Origin: Krasilnikovia cinnamomea
GTDB taxonomy: Bacteria; Actinomycetota; Actinomycetes; Mycobacteriales; Micromonosporaceae
Assembly: GCF_004217545.1 (NCBI RefSeq)
Contig: NZ_SHKY01000001.1
Span: 4,960,001 to 5,024,000, forward strand
Direction: 5' to 3'
Length of the DNA stretch: 64,000 nucleotides
Part shown: one piece after another, positions 48,901 to 58,534 of the stretch
Layout: every line of letters starts with the position of its first letter
How positions within the stretch are numbered: the first letter of the stretch is position 1
Position numbers and translations under genes: made by a program
The notes under the pieces: model-generated
Databases searched by the model: none
What the model was told of the DNA's origin: nothing
Seen by the model: only the letters and a program-made list of their open reading frames with translations

Positions 48901-51900
48901 TCAGCGGCATGACGGCATCTGTGGGGCGATCCGGCAGTACTCATACTCCAACCGTCCCAGCTCCGCCACGGCGGCCCGCGCCTGGTCGTTCGACCCGTCT
49001 GTCCAGCTGGTCTTGCGGTTCGACGTCCCGTCCCAGAGCTGCACAATTGGACCACCAGGATTCGCGTGCGTCGACTGTGCGAGTACGTCGCCGGTCTGCG
49101 AGTTGCCGCGGAAACGCAGGGCCTCGAAGTCCGGGTACGGGTCGCCGTCGATGGAAACCTTGGTTTTGCCGCCGGCGATTTCGACGCCGATCCGTTGGTT
49201 GATCGCGGGAACTCCCTTGACGGACGACTGTGCCCGTACCTTGACCTCCAGCTTGCCGTTCTGGCCGACCAGCACCTCGATGTCGTTGCCCTCGCCGAAC
49301 TTAAGCGGTGGGGAACAGTAGCCGAATCGGAAACAGCTCGGCGCCGCGGTCATCGTGATCTGACCCGTCTCGGTGTCCCACGCCACGATGACACGGTAAC
49401 CCGCGTCGAACCTGTTGGAGAAGGAGCGACCGTCGCCCTTTCCGCATATCGGCTGGGCGAACGGGCAGTAGAAGTACCGGTCGCTGATGAACAACCGCAG
49501 GACGACGATGCCGTTACCCGGCGCCTTCGCGTTGCTGCTGACCCGGCCACGTACCTCGCCTTCGATCTCGCGACCGAAGAACCATTCCCGCACGCTTCCG
49601 TCCACAGCGGTGGACGCCTCGGCGCGTTGCTTGGCGAGGTAGGTTTCGAGGGCGTCGAGCGACGCCTCGGCAGCCAGGGTGGCGTCCTTTCCGGCGTCCA
49701 GTGCGGACTGGCGTGCCCGCCGGGCGGAACTGTAGGCCCAGTTCGCGGAGCTGCGTGCGGCGCGGGCGGAGGAGGTGGCCTGCGCGGCCGAGGCGGTCGC
49801 GGCGTTGGCCGACTGCCGAGCGGAGTTGGCGGCGTCGCGGGCGGACTTGGCGGACGCCGCGGCCTGGTCGGCTGACGCCTTCGCCTGGGCAGCCGACTGT
49901 GCTGCCTGCTCCTTGTACTTGTTCGCCTCCGCGGCAAGCTTCTTCGCGCGGTCGGCGTGGGCGGCGGCCTCGTCGCTCGCCTTGCGCGCCCGTGCGGCCA
50001 CATCCGCCGCCCTGGCGGCGTCTGCCTGGGCGAGAGCGCCGGACTGCGCGGCCTCCGCGACGTACTGACGTACGGTCGCCACGTGCATCGCGGTGTCCTG
50101 GTCCCGCTGTGTGGCCCGGTACTGCACCTCGGTCAGGAAGAGTCGCAGGAAGTCGCGGGGGCCGTTGAGCGCCACCTGGGCGGAGGCTTTGACCTCCGGC
50201 CCGCCCTTCTCCATGATGTCCGCGATGGCCACCCGGTCGTCCCGTTCCGCCGCCGTGTACTGGCCGGTCCGCAGAAACTCGTACGCGTCGGCCGGTGTGC
50301 CGTCCAGCGCCTTCTGCGCCGCGGCGTCGGTCGCCGGGCCGCCCTTTGCCATGATCTCCGCGATGGCGGCCCGGTCGTCGCGGACCCTGCCCTCGTACAT
50401 CGGCAGGCGCAGGAACTGCACCACCTTGGCATGGTCGCCGGCCAGCGCGGCCTGTGCCGCCGTCTTGAACGCCGCCTTGTCGGTCGTCGTGGCCATGTTC
50501 ACCACGCGGTCGCGGTCATCCTGCTCGGCAGCGAGGGCCCGTCCCGCGGTGAGGAACTTCTTGAGGTCCGCGTCGCCTCCGGCCAGTGCGTCCTCTGCGG
50601 CCGTTCTGGTCCACGGGCTGCCGGATTCGACCAGGCGCATGGCTGCCTGACGGCCACTGTTGCGCACCACGTCGGCCGAGGCTCCGGCCGCCGTGGCCTC
50701 GTTCAGCAGGCGCGTCGTTTCGGCATCCACCCGCTGCAGCTCTGGAGTGTCCTCCGTGGGCAGGACCGGCTGCGCCGACTGTTCCTGCCGGGCATCGCGC
50801 GCATCCTGGATCTTCTGTTCGGTCTCGAGCTTCAACCGTTCGGCGTCCGCCGCACGGTTCGCTTCCTCGATTCTGGCGGCCTCGGTGGCCGCGTTGACGG
50901 CGATGTCCGCCGCGGCCTGCGCGGAGTTGGCGTGTTGCGTGGACTTCTTCGCAGCGGTGGCGGCGTCGCCGGCGTGGTCGGCGGCGTCGTCCGCGGCCTT
51001 CGCCGCGGCCTCGGCGTGCTCGGCGGCCGCAATCGCGTGGCGGTGAGCTTCCCCCGCCGCCTGGGCCGATTTCCGGGCCAGGGACTCGGCCCGGTCGGCC
51101 GCCCGATCCGCTACCCCGGCGAGGTTACGTGCCCGTGCCGCCGCGGCACGCGCGCGTCGTGCTTCCCGCTCGGACACGTTCGCCTGTGCGCCGGCCTGCT
51201 CCGCGGCCGCCGCGGCGGCGTACGAGTTGGCCACCGCGCCGCGAGCCGCCTTGGCCGCGTCGCCGGCGGCCGTGGCGGCCTGCTGCGATTGCAGCGCGGC
51301 CGCCGCTGAGTCACGCGCGGCCGTCCCCATGTCCCGGGCGCGCTGTGCGGCCACGCGAGCGTCATGGGCGTTACGCGCGTCGACCGCTGCGGCGCCCGCC
51401 GCCCGGTAGGCCCCAGAGGCGGCGGTTGCCGCTGCCGAGGCGGCCGACGCGGCGCGCGCCGCCGCGTTCGCCGCGACACGCGCCGCCGCGTTGGCCGCGT
51501 TGGCGGCGCTGATGGCATCCCGCGCGGCGTCGGCTGCGCCCTGAGCGGCATCGGCGGCACGCCCGGCAGCGGCGGCGGCCTTCTCGGCCGAGTTCCTCGC
51601 GGCCGCCGTCTCCGCGGCAGCGGTCTGCGCGGCCTCCTTGGCCAACGCCGCCGAACGGACCGCCGCCGCCGCCGCGTCCTTCGCCGCCTGGGTCTCCTTC
51701 GCCGCGGCCTGCTGAGCCTTGCGGGCCAGTTCGGCCAGCTGGGAGACGGTCAGCACCTCCTGATCGCGGGCCCGGGCGATGTGCTGCCCGCTGTCGAGGT
51801 ATTCACGTACGTCGGAGGGCGTGCCGCGGAGGGCGACCTGTGCGGTGCGCTGCACCTCGGGACCGCCCACAGACATGATCCGGGCGACCTCGTCCCGGTT

Positions 51901-52473
51901 GTCCCGGATCTGCGCGGTGTACTGACCCGATGAAAGGAACTCCGTGACGGCCGCGTCGCCGCTCTTCAGCGCGTCCTGCGCGGCCTGGTTGGTGGCGGCA
52001 CCACCCACGGCCATGATGTCGGCCACTCGGGCCCGCTGGTCCTTCTGCAGGGGGGTCAGGTAGCCGGTCTGGAGAAACGCCCGCACCGTCGCCGCGTCGC
52101 TGCGCAGGATCGGCTGCGCGGCCTGGGTCATGGCGGGGCCGCTGAGGGCCATGAGCTGGGCCAGCACCACTCGGTCGTCGCGAAGCTGCGCCTCTTGCTG
52201 CCCGTTGGCGACGAAGCGCTGGAGGTCCGCGTCGGACCCGAGCAGAGCCATCCGCGCTTCCAGCGAGGTGGTGGGCCCTCCGCTGATCATCAGCTGGACG
52301 ACGCCGGCGCGGTCCTCGGCGAGCGGTACGTCCGGGACGGTCTCCGCGGCGGCAGGGTCGGCGAACAGTCCAGCAGCGAGCACGGCCACGGATGCCAATG
52401 CCGCGGCTCGGGAGCCTGAACCGGGCGACCTCCTCGTGCTTCTGCTACGACCATCTGGGAGCAAAAAGGACAT
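48901..52473 (-). CDS. Secreted ALF-repeat protein with Cys-rich C-terminal domain (candidate polymorphic toxin)
   Basis: A 1190-residue exported protein. Signal peptide 1-43 (AALASVAVLAAGLFADPAAA). ALF-type short repeats at about 50-235 and 600-790, each like RDDRVAIADIMEKGGPEVKA + SAQVAL.G...LR.FL..G.Y. Ala-rich coiled-coil stretches at 245-560 and 800-950 (AAARVAANAAARAASAASAA). A distinct domain of 230 residues ends the protein: EIEGEVRGRVSSNAKAPGNG, FYCPFAQPICGKGDG, SCFRFGYCSPP, YCRIAPQMPSC, six Cys likely in disulfides. ALF repeats are known from actinobacterial polymorphic toxins, where the last domain is the effector; this one I do not recognise. ATG has GGGGAA upstream. Confidence 0.85.
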   Translation of the reverse strand: MSFLLPDGRSRSTRRSPGSGSRAAALASVAVLAAGLFADPAAAETVPDVPLAEDRAGVVQLMISGGPTTSLEARMALLGSDADLQRFVANGQQEAQLRDDRVVLAQLMALSGPAMTQAAQPILRSDAATVRAFLQTGYLTPLQKDQRARVADIMAVGGAATNQAAQDALKSGDAAVTEFLSSGQYTAQIRDNRDEVARIMSVGGPEVQRTAQVALRGTPSDVREYLDSGQHIARARDQEVLTVSQLAELARKAQQAAAKETQAAKDAAAAAVRSAALAKEAAQTAAAETAAARNSAEKAAAAAGRAADAAQGAADAARDAISAANAANAAARVAANAAARAASAASAAATAASGAYRAAGAAAVDARNAHDARVAAQRARDMGTAARDSAAAALQSQQAATAAGDAAKAARGAVANSYAAAAAAEQAGAQANVSEREARRARAAAARARNLAGVADRAADRAESLARKSAQAAGEAHRHAIAAAEHAEAAAKAADDAADHAGDAATAAKKSTQHANSAQAAADIAVNAATEAARIEEANRAADAERLKLETEQKIQDARDARQEQSAQPVLPTEDTPELQRVDAETTRLLNEATAAGASADVVRNSGRQAAMRLVESGSPWTRTAAEDALAGGDADLKKFLTAGRALAAEQDDRDRVVNMATTTDKAAFKTAAQAALAGDHAKVVQFLRLPMYEGRVRDDRAAIAEIMAKGGPATDAAAQKALDGTPADAYEFLRTGQYTAAERDDRVAIADIMEKGGPEVKASAQVALNGPRDFLRLFLTEVQYRATQRDQDTAMHVATVRQYVAEAAQSGALAQADAARAADVAARARKASDEAAAHADRAKKLAAEANKYKEQAAQSAAQAKASADQAAASAKSARDAANSARQSANAATASAAQATSSARAARSSANWAYSSARRARQSALDAGKDATLAAEASLDALETYLAKQRAEASTAVDGSVREWFFGREIEGEVRGRVSSNAKAPGNGIVVLRLFISDRYFYCPFAQPICGKGDGRSFSNRFDAGYRVIVAWDTETGQITMTAAPSCFRFGYCSPPLKFGEGNDIEVLVGQNGKLEVKVRAQSSVKGVPAINQRIGVEIAGGKTKVSIDGDPYPDFEALRFRGNSQTGDVLAQSTHANPGGPIVQLWDGTSNRKTSWTDGSNDQARAAVAELGRLEYEYCRIAPQMPSCR

Positions 52474-52744
52474 AAGTTCCCCGTGAACATCGGCAGGGCG
52501 GCAGGAACACCCGCCCTGACAGTGGATTGTTGCCGGCCAGGCAACAGCGCAGGAATCTAATGGAGCTCCGCTCGGCTCGGTTCGATCTTGTGACGAAGGC
52601 CATTTATCCCGATCTACTCCCGCCCGGGCCCGGAGGGTCCGCTGGGCGAGGTCGCCGGCGGGACGCCGTGACCGACCATAGTGAACGGTCCTTGCCGTGC
52701 CCTGCCAGCCGACCGCATCGCCGGTGGCGGTTCTGGCCAGGCGT

Positions 52745-53869
52745 TCAGCTCACGTGGTCAGGCCAGTGCTCGGCGAGCAACTGGAAGGACCGTACGCGGT
52801 CGGCGTGATCGTGCGTGATCGTGGTGACCAGCAGTTCGTCGGCGCCGGTGACCCGCTGCAGGGTGGCCAGCCGCTCGGCGACGGCTGCCGGGGTGCCGAC
52901 GAACTGGGTGTCGACCCGGTCGGCGACCAGGTCGCGGTCAGCGTCGGTCCACGGGTACGCGAGCGCCTCCTCGGGGCTCGGGTACGGGATGGCGCCGCCA
53001 CCGGCCCGGATGCTGCGCACCCACACCCCGTACGGCGCCGCGAGCCGGCGCGCGGTGGCGTCGTCCTCGGCCACGACCACGTCGGCGGAGACCATCAGCC
53101 ACGGCTCGGCAAGCGTCCTGGACGGGCGGAACGTCGCGCGGTAGGCGGTCGCCGCCTCGAGCACCTTGGCCGGGAAGGCGTGGTAGTTGGCGGCGAACGG
53201 CAGCCCGCGCTCGCCGGCCACCTGCGCGCTCTCGCCGCCACTACTCCCGAGGACCCAGACCTGCAGGTCGGCGCCCTCGCCGGGGACCGCCCGGGCCTCG
53301 TTGCCGTGCTCGTCCGCGTACGGTCCGGTCAGTAGGGTTTCGATGTCGCCCAGCATGGTGTCCAGGTCGGCCGCGTTGGCGCCGGGTTGTTTCAGCAGGT
53401 GGCGCATCAGTTCCAGGCGCTGCGGCGAGAACACCGACGCGAGCGGGAAATGTCGAGGGATCAGCAGCCCGTCGACCGTGCGTGGCTCGCCCGGGCTCTC
53501 GTCCGGCGCTTCGGTGTACGCCGCGCCACGGCGTTGCGCCCATCGGCCCAGGCCCAGGTCGAACCGGCCCGGGTACAGGGCGTCGAGCATGCCGAACTGT
53601 TCCACGATCGCCAGCGGTGTCTGCAGGCCGGCCAGCACCGCCCCGGAGCCGAGCCGGATCCGTTCGGTGACCGTGGCGAGCTGGCCGAGCAGCAGCGCGG
53701 GCTGCGAACTGGCCACGCCCGGAGTCAGGTGGTGTTCGGCCACCCAGTAACGGTGGTAGCCGAATCGTTCGGCATGCCGGGCGAGGTCGAGTGTGCGCCG
53801 CAGGGCGTCGCGGGTGTCGCCGCCGGAGACCAGCGGTGCGAGGTCGAGGATGGAAAGGGGCACGGTCAC
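52745..53869 (-). CDS. LLM-class flavin-dependent oxidoreductase (luciferase-like monooxygenase)
   Basis: A 374-residue TIM-barrel oxidoreductase. GTG 53869 has GGAGG eight bases upstream. Typical blocks: [80 protein letters not shown] and [20 protein letters not shown]. It belongs to the group annotated as alkanal-monooxygenase-like (MsnO8-type), using FMN. The substrate is unknown. The MFS transporter upstream on the same strand may be in the same unit (98 bp). Confidence 0.9.
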   Translation of the reverse strand: MTVPLSILDLAPLVSGGDTRDALRRTLDLARHAERFGYHRYWVAEHHLTPGVASSQPALLLGQLATVTERIRLGSGAVLAGLQTPLAIVEQFGMLDALYPGRFDLGLGRWAQRRGAAYTEAPDESPGEPRTVDGLLIPRHFPLASVFSPQRLELMRHLLKQPGANAADLDTMLGDIETLLTGPYADEHGNEARAVPGEGADLQVWVLGSSGGESAQVAGERGLPFAANYHAFPAKVLEAATAYRATFRPSRTLAEPWLMVSADVVVAEDDATARRLAAPYGVWVRSIRAGGGAIPYPSPEEALAYPWTDADRDLVADRVDTQFVGTPAAVAERLATLQRVTGADELLVTTITHDHADRVRSFQLLAEHWPDHVS

Positions 53870-53967
53870 GTGGCGTTCCTCCAAGGCCGGCCAGCTCCTG
53901 GCGAGCCGGTGACGGGGGCCGCCAAACGTGGGTGCGTGGCGTCCATCGACGATGATCTCGAAGGGCG

Positions 53968-55293
53968 TCAAGCGCGGTCCAGCGAGGGCTGACCCACCTG
54001 TCCGCCGTCTTCCGCCTCGGCGCTGGAGGCGCGGGCGTCGGTCAACACGTCGGCAGGCACATGCACCTCCAGGAACCGTCGCGCGAGCCGCGTCGCCGGG
54101 TGCACGCCGATGGTGGCCACCACGATGATGCCGGCGATCACCAACCAGCCGGCGGCACCCCAGTTCATCGCGAGGAAGGTGAACACCGCCGGCGCCCACA
54201 CCTTGCCGAGAGTTCCGCTCAGGCTGGCCGCCCCCTGGTAGGCGCCCCGCTGGCGGGGGTCCATCAGTTCGGCCTCGAACGTCCAGGTGGCGGCCGAGAG
54301 GTAGAGCTCGGCCACGGTCACCGTGACATGCCCCAGCCAGACCAGGGCGATGGTGACCCAGCCGATGGTGTCGTGGGTCGCCAGCGTGATCAGGCAGGAG
54401 ATCACGAAGAAGGTCGACGACACCCGGACCGCCCGCAGCGCGGTGGATACGCCGTTGACTCCGCGTGCCGCCGCCATCGGCAGGAAGATGCACATCACCG
54501 TGTTGGTGCCGAACAGGAAAGCCAGCAGCACGCGGGGGGCGTCGGTCTCCTCCACCAGCCACAACGGGATCACCACGTTGAGCAGCACCTGGTTGGTCCA
54601 GAACATCCCGATGAAGAAGTTCGTGAGCAGCCAGCCGGGGTTGCGTAGCGGTCCCGGCCCGGGGATCTTCGCCTTGCGGTCCTCGGCGGTGCGGTTGTCG
54701 TGCGGCGCTCGCGGCAGCCGGCTGACGGCCGCGGCGTTGACCAGGAAGGCCACGGCGGTGAACCAGGGCAGCGCATGCAGGACGGCGTTGGAGTGGAAAG
54801 CCAACGCGACTCCGCCGACCAGAGAGCCGAGGGTGAAGCCGAGGTTGAGCGCGGAGTACATGTAGGCCCGTGACTTCACCCGCTCATCGGGCGGCAGGAC
54901 GTCGATCGTGTACGCGGCGTGCGCGGTGCCACCGAGAGCGCCGATGACTTCCATGGCGACGGCCATGGCGACGTAACCCTGGAAGTCGGTGATGAAGGGC
55001 CAGACCGCGAACATCGCCGCCTGCCCGGCCGCGCTCAGGGCCCACATCTTCTTCGGCCCGAAGCGGTCGACCAGCTTGCCCATCGGCAACGCCGCCAGAA
55101 ACGCGGCGATCCCCGCGCAGGTCAGGCCGAGGCCGACCTGGGCGGCGGACAGCCCGACGATCTGGGTGAAGAAGACCGCCGAGCCGGTCATGAAGGCGCC
55201 CTCACCGAGGGCGAACAGCAGCGACTGGGCGGAGAGCCGCCCGGCCAGGGACGACGGGGGACGCACTTGACGCAGGGCGGCGGCGAGAATCAC
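53968..55293 (-). CDS. MFS transporter, 12 spans
   Basis: A 441-residue permease. It starts at GTG 55293 with GGAGA eight bases upstream. Conserved MFS loop 2-3: [20 protein letters not shown] (motif A type), further [18 protein letters not shown] (TM5 motif C) and [20 protein letters not shown]. The tail is long and acidic ([16 protein letters not shown]). It is likely a drug or metabolite exporter. A 19-bp inverted repeat covers its ribosome site and start codon. Confidence 0.9.
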   Translation of the reverse strand: MILAAALRQVRPPSSLAGRLSAQSLLFALGEGAFMTGSAVFFTQIVGLSAAQVGLGLTCAGIAAFLAALPMGKLVDRFGPKKMWALSAAGQAAMFAVWPFITDFQGYVAMAVAMEVIGALGGTAHAAYTIDVLPPDERVKSRAYMYSALNLGFTLGSLVGGVALAFHSNAVLHALPWFTAVAFLVNAAAVSRLPRAPHDNRTAEDRKAKIPGPGPLRNPGWLLTNFFIGMFWTNQVLLNVVIPLWLVEETDAPRVLLAFLFGTNTVMCIFLPMAAARGVNGVSTALRAVRVSSTFFVISCLITLATHDTIGWVTIALVWLGHVTVTVAELYLSAATWTFEAELMDPRQRGAYQGAASLSGTLGKVWAPAVFTFLAMNWGAAGWLVIAGIIVVATIGVHPATRLARRFLEVHVPADVLTDARASSAEAEDGGQVGQPSLDRA

Positions 55294-55310
55294 CCGGAGA
55301 TTCTCCGGGT
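55292..55310 (-). promoter_or_regulatory. 19-bp inverted repeat over the MFS ribosome site
   Basis: ACCCGGAGATTCTCCGGGT is a perfect palindrome around a central base. Read on the minus strand, one arm holds the GGAG ribosome site and the other runs into the GTG start. It could be an operator for a repressor or an RNA hairpin that hides the ribosome site. Confidence 0.6.
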
Positions 55311-55456
55311 CTGGATCACCGCTGTCGCGCGATTTTCCGGCGCCATGGCGGGCCTGGAGCATGCAACGCAAAAGCCACGCGAATTTTCCTCAGTTCGCCG
55401 GGGGACCTGCCGACAACATGGGTTCGAGCCCGAGCCGACGAAAGGTTCCTTCGCTG

Positions 55457-56446
55457 ATGGAAGACCGCCGCAGCACGCCGCCTGGTGCGCCTCGCCGGGA
55501 GCGCCGCATGGCGCCGCAGACTGCGGGAGCCCGCAACCGCCGCAGTACGCCGCGGGGCGCGCCCCGCCGGGCTCCGCTGGTCAGCGTGGTCATCCCGACG
55601 CTGAACGAGGCCCGGAACCTGCCGCACGTGTTCGGCGCGCTGCCGGAGGCGCTGCACGAGGTCGTCCTGGTCGACGGTGGCTCGACGGACGACACCATCG
55701 AGGTCGCCCGCCGGCTGCGGCCCGACGTGGTGGTCGTGCGGCAGACCCGTACCGGAAAGGGCAACGCGCTCGCCAGCGGCTTCGAAGCGTGCACCGGCGA
55801 CGCGATCGTGATGATCGACGCGGACGGGTCGACCGACCCGGCCGAGATCACCAAGTTCGTCGAGGCGCTGACCAGTGGTGCTGAGTTCGCCAAGGGCTCG
55901 CGGTTCGGCGAGGGCGGCCACAGCAAGGACATCACGCCGTTGCGCCGGGTCGGCAACGAAGGCCTGAACATGGTCGTCAACACGCTGTTCAAGACCAGGT
56001 TCACCGACCTCTGCTACGGCTACAACGCCTTCTGGCGGCGGGTGGTGCCGGTGATGGACCTGCCCTCGACCAAGCTGGCGGCCCGGCCCGACGGCAAGAA
56101 GCTGTGGGGTGACGGCTTCGAGATCGAGACCCTGATCAACATCCGGGTGGCCAGCAGCGGCATGCGGGTCAAGGAGGTCTCCAGCATCGAGCACCTGCGC
56201 ATCCACGGGACCAGCAACCTCAACACGTTCCGCGACGGGATGCGGGTGCTGCGCACCATTCTCAGCGAGTTCCACCGCCGGACGGTGCAGCGGCGTGCCG
56301 CCGCGAAGGCCGCCGCACCGTCGAAGCTCCGGACGCTGCGCAAGACCGTGCCGGTGCTCGCCGTCCCGGGTGGCAAATGGTACGGGCAGGTGGACGCGCT
56401 GCTCACCGCGGAGAAGGCGGCCGCGGAGAACGGGCAGGCCGCCTGA
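55457..56446 (+). CDS. Family 2 glycosyltransferase (dolichol-phosphate mannosyltransferase-like)
   Basis: A 329-residue cytosolic GT-A enzyme. Core: LVSVVIPTLNEARNLPHVFG, VVLVDGGSTDDTIEVARRLR, metal-binding DxD in IVMIDADGSTDPAEI, KGSRFGEGGHSKDITPLRRV and YGYNAFWRRVVPVMDLPSTK. No membrane spans. The N-terminus carries an imperfect duplication, RRSTPPGAPRRERR and RRSTPRGAPRRAPL. ATG 55457 is chosen as first in a run after AAAGG; an ATG at 55418 is possible. It overlaps the next transferase by one base (TGATG), so the two act in one glycan step series. Confidence 0.88.
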   Translation: MEDRRSTPPGAPRRERRMAPQTAGARNRRSTPRGAPRRAPLVSVVIPTLNEARNLPHVFGALPEALHEVVLVDGGSTDDTIEVARRLRPDVVVVRQTRTGKGNALASGFEACTGDAIVMIDADGSTDPAEITKFVEALTSGAEFAKGSRFGEGGHSKDITPLRRVGNEGLNMVVNTLFKTRFTDLCYGYNAFWRRVVPVMDLPSTKLAARPDGKKLWGDGFEIETLINIRVASSGMRVKEVSSIEHLRIHGTSNLNTFRDGMRVLRTILSEFHRRTVQRRAAAKAAAPSKLRTLRKTVPVLAVPGGKWYGQVDALLTAEKAAAENGQAA

Positions 56447-57423
56447 TGGCCGATACCGCCCAGGTGAGCATCGTCATTCCGTGCCACACCGAGCGCAACT
56501 GGGACACCCTGGTCGGCTCCGTCGCGTCGGCGCTCGGCCAGCGCCCGGTCACGCCCGCCGAGGTGGTCGTGGTGGTGGATCACAACCCGGCGCTCTTCGA
56601 ACGCGCCCAACGGGAGCTGACCGGCGTCACCGTGCTGGAGAACCGCTTCGAACAGGGCGCCTCGGGCACCCGCAACACCGGCTCGTGGCACACCACCACC
56701 CCGCTGATCGCCTTCCTGGACAGCGACATCGCGGCGGACCCGGATTGGCTCACCCAGCTCACCGACCCCTTCACCGACCCGGAGGTGGTCGGTACCGGCG
56801 GCGCTATCGCGGCCGCCTGGGACCGCTCGCGGCCGAGCTGGCTGCCCGACGAACTGCTGTGGGCGGTGGGCGCGTCGTACACCGGCATGCCCACCTCCAC
56901 CGCGCCGATCCGCAACGTCTGGTCGGCCAGCATGGCCGTACGCCGGGACGTCTTCACCTCGGTCGGCGGGTTCCGCGACGGCTTCGGCAAGGTCGGAAGC
57001 CGGAACCGGCCCGAGGACACCGACCTGTGCCTGCGGATGAGTGAGGCCGGCGGCCATTGGATGTACGTGCCGGGCGCCGTGGTCGAGCACCACGTGCCGC
57101 TGGAGCGGTCGACGTTCCGCTTCCTCATGCGACGCTGCTACGCGGAGGGACGCGGCAAGGTGCAGATGGCCCGGCTGCTGCACGGGTCGCGCACGCTCGG
57201 CGCCGAGCGGTCGTACCTGAGCCGGACCCTGCCGCGCGCGGTGCTGCGCGAGGCGTCCGGCGCGCTGCGCGCCGCCGGGCCACGCCGCGCCCAGCACGCC
57301 TCCCGGGCCGGGACGGTAGTGGCGGCGGTGGCTGCGGCGGCGGTCGGTGGCGCGGTGGAGACCCTCGGCGCGGCCCGGCGCCGTACACCCGAAACCGCCG
57401 TGATGGCTGCCGCCGGAAGCTGA
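56446..57423 (+). CDS. Family 2 glycosyltransferase
   Basis: A 325-residue GT-A enzyme: VSIVIPCHTERNWDTLVGSV, FEQGASGTRNTGSWHTTTPL, DxD in IAFLDSDIAADPDWLTQLTD, WSASMAVRRDVFTSVGGFRD and acceptor-side EDTDLCLRMSEAGGHWMYVP. The last 70 residues are basic then Ala/Val-rich, perhaps a membrane-associated helix ([20 protein letters not shown]). Translation is coupled to the preceding gene by the TGATG overlap. The glycan made is unknown. Confidence 0.9.
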   Translation: MADTAQVSIVIPCHTERNWDTLVGSVASALGQRPVTPAEVVVVVDHNPALFERAQRELTGVTVLENRFEQGASGTRNTGSWHTTTPLIAFLDSDIAADPDWLTQLTDPFTDPEVVGTGGAIAAAWDRSRPSWLPDELLWAVGASYTGMPTSTAPIRNVWSASMAVRRDVFTSVGGFRDGFGKVGSRNRPEDTDLCLRMSEAGGHWMYVPGAVVEHHVPLERSTFRFLMRRCYAEGRGKVQMARLLHGSRTLGAERSYLSRTLPRAVLREASGALRAAGPRRAQHASRAGTVVAAVAAAAVGGAVETLGAARRRTPETAVMAAAGS

Positions 57424-57489
57424 CCTCGCGTCGCAGCGGCGGGTTTGAATGTCGTTGCGGGGTTGTGCCGGGTCTGTGAGGGTGAGCCG

Positions 57490-58482
57490 GTGCAGAGCCT
57501 GTCAGACGAGATGGTCGAAGCCCGCCTCGGGTGGACTTCGACCATCATCGCGTCCTGGTATTCCGGGTCCGACCTTCGACAGCAGTTGCGGGACGCGGTG
57601 GCCGTCGAGGCCGACCGTCTGGGCGACGCGGACTTCGGTCGCGAATACCGCGACAGCGTAGGAAAGGACGGCCCCACCGAACCGCTCGAATGGGCCAACC
57701 GCCGCCTCGATCTGCCCGGCGGTGGATGGGCGATCACCGGCATCCGCTTCCGCGGACGTGACATCAACCGGCCCTTCGTCGACGTGGTCGCCGCGAGTGT
57801 CGCCCCGACGCCGGACGGCCTGTCGGTCGTCGCCGCGGCCGTCGGGTCGGCGTATCGGGACTTCGCTCCGCTGTGCTTGCGGGTGGCCGTGCCGGACGCT
57901 TCGGGGCTGGTCGAGCGGCTGCGGTCCGACCGCCGCTTCGGCCCGCACTGCGGCGTCGACATGCACGTCGTCGCGGGGCTCGTCACGCGGCTCCGTACCC
58001 ATCCTCGAGCGGACTCGTACGCCACGGTGCGCCTGCGCGCCGGGGATCCGCGGCGGTTGGCCGGGCGGGTGTCCGCCATCTACGAGGAGCTGGCGCGGCG
58101 CGAGCCGCAGCTGGCGATGTGGGCGACCCCGGAGACCGCCGACTCCTTGACCGAGTGCGCCGGGGCGGGACTTCTCTTCGAGGTTCTCGCCGATGGGGCA
58201 CCCGCCGGGGTCGTCGCGGCGCTGCGCGACGACGCGCACGCCATGCGCGGGTTCTGCGTCCAGGAGCTGTGCCTGGACGCGTCCCATCGGGGTCGACGGC
58301 TTGCGTCGGGGGTTGTGCAGAGGCTGCTGGATGAGCTCGGCGCCCGCGATGGAGACGTGCTGTGGGGAACGATCCACCCGTCCAACGCGGCGTCGCTGCG
58401 CAATGCTCTCTCGATCGGTCGGGAACTGGTGGGCGGCTACGTCTGGGTCACCCCGGCGGGCTTTCCCGGCATGCCGGGCTGA
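57490..58482 (+). CDS. GNAT-family N-acetyltransferase-like protein
   Basis: A 330-residue protein with a GTG start behind GAGGGTGAG. The C-terminal GNAT fold is clear: FCVQELCLDASHRGRRLASG (acetyl-CoA loop Q/R-x-x-G-x-G/A variant HRGRRLASG), VVQRLLDELGARDGDVLWGT, IHPSNAASLRNALSIGRELV. The N-terminal 180 residues (SLSDEMVEARLGWTSTIIAS ...) are a second, unrecognised domain. Substrate unknown. It follows the glycosyltransferases by 66 bp on the same strand but may be separate. Confidence 0.75.
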   Translation: MQSLSDEMVEARLGWTSTIIASWYSGSDLRQQLRDAVAVEADRLGDADFGREYRDSVGKDGPTEPLEWANRRLDLPGGGWAITGIRFRGRDINRPFVDVVAASVAPTPDGLSVVAAAVGSAYRDFAPLCLRVAVPDASGLVERLRSDRRFGPHCGVDMHVVAGLVTRLRTHPRADSYATVRLRAGDPRRLAGRVSAIYEELARREPQLAMWATPETADSLTECAGAGLLFEVLADGAPAGVVAALRDDAHAMRGFCVQELCLDASHRGRRLASGVVQRLLDELGARDGDVLWGTIHPSNAASLRNALSIGRELVGGYVWVTPAGFPGMPG

Positions 58483-58534
58483 CCGCTCGTGCACCGACCG
58501 GGAGCCCGACCGACCGGTCTGGCAGGGTGACCGC

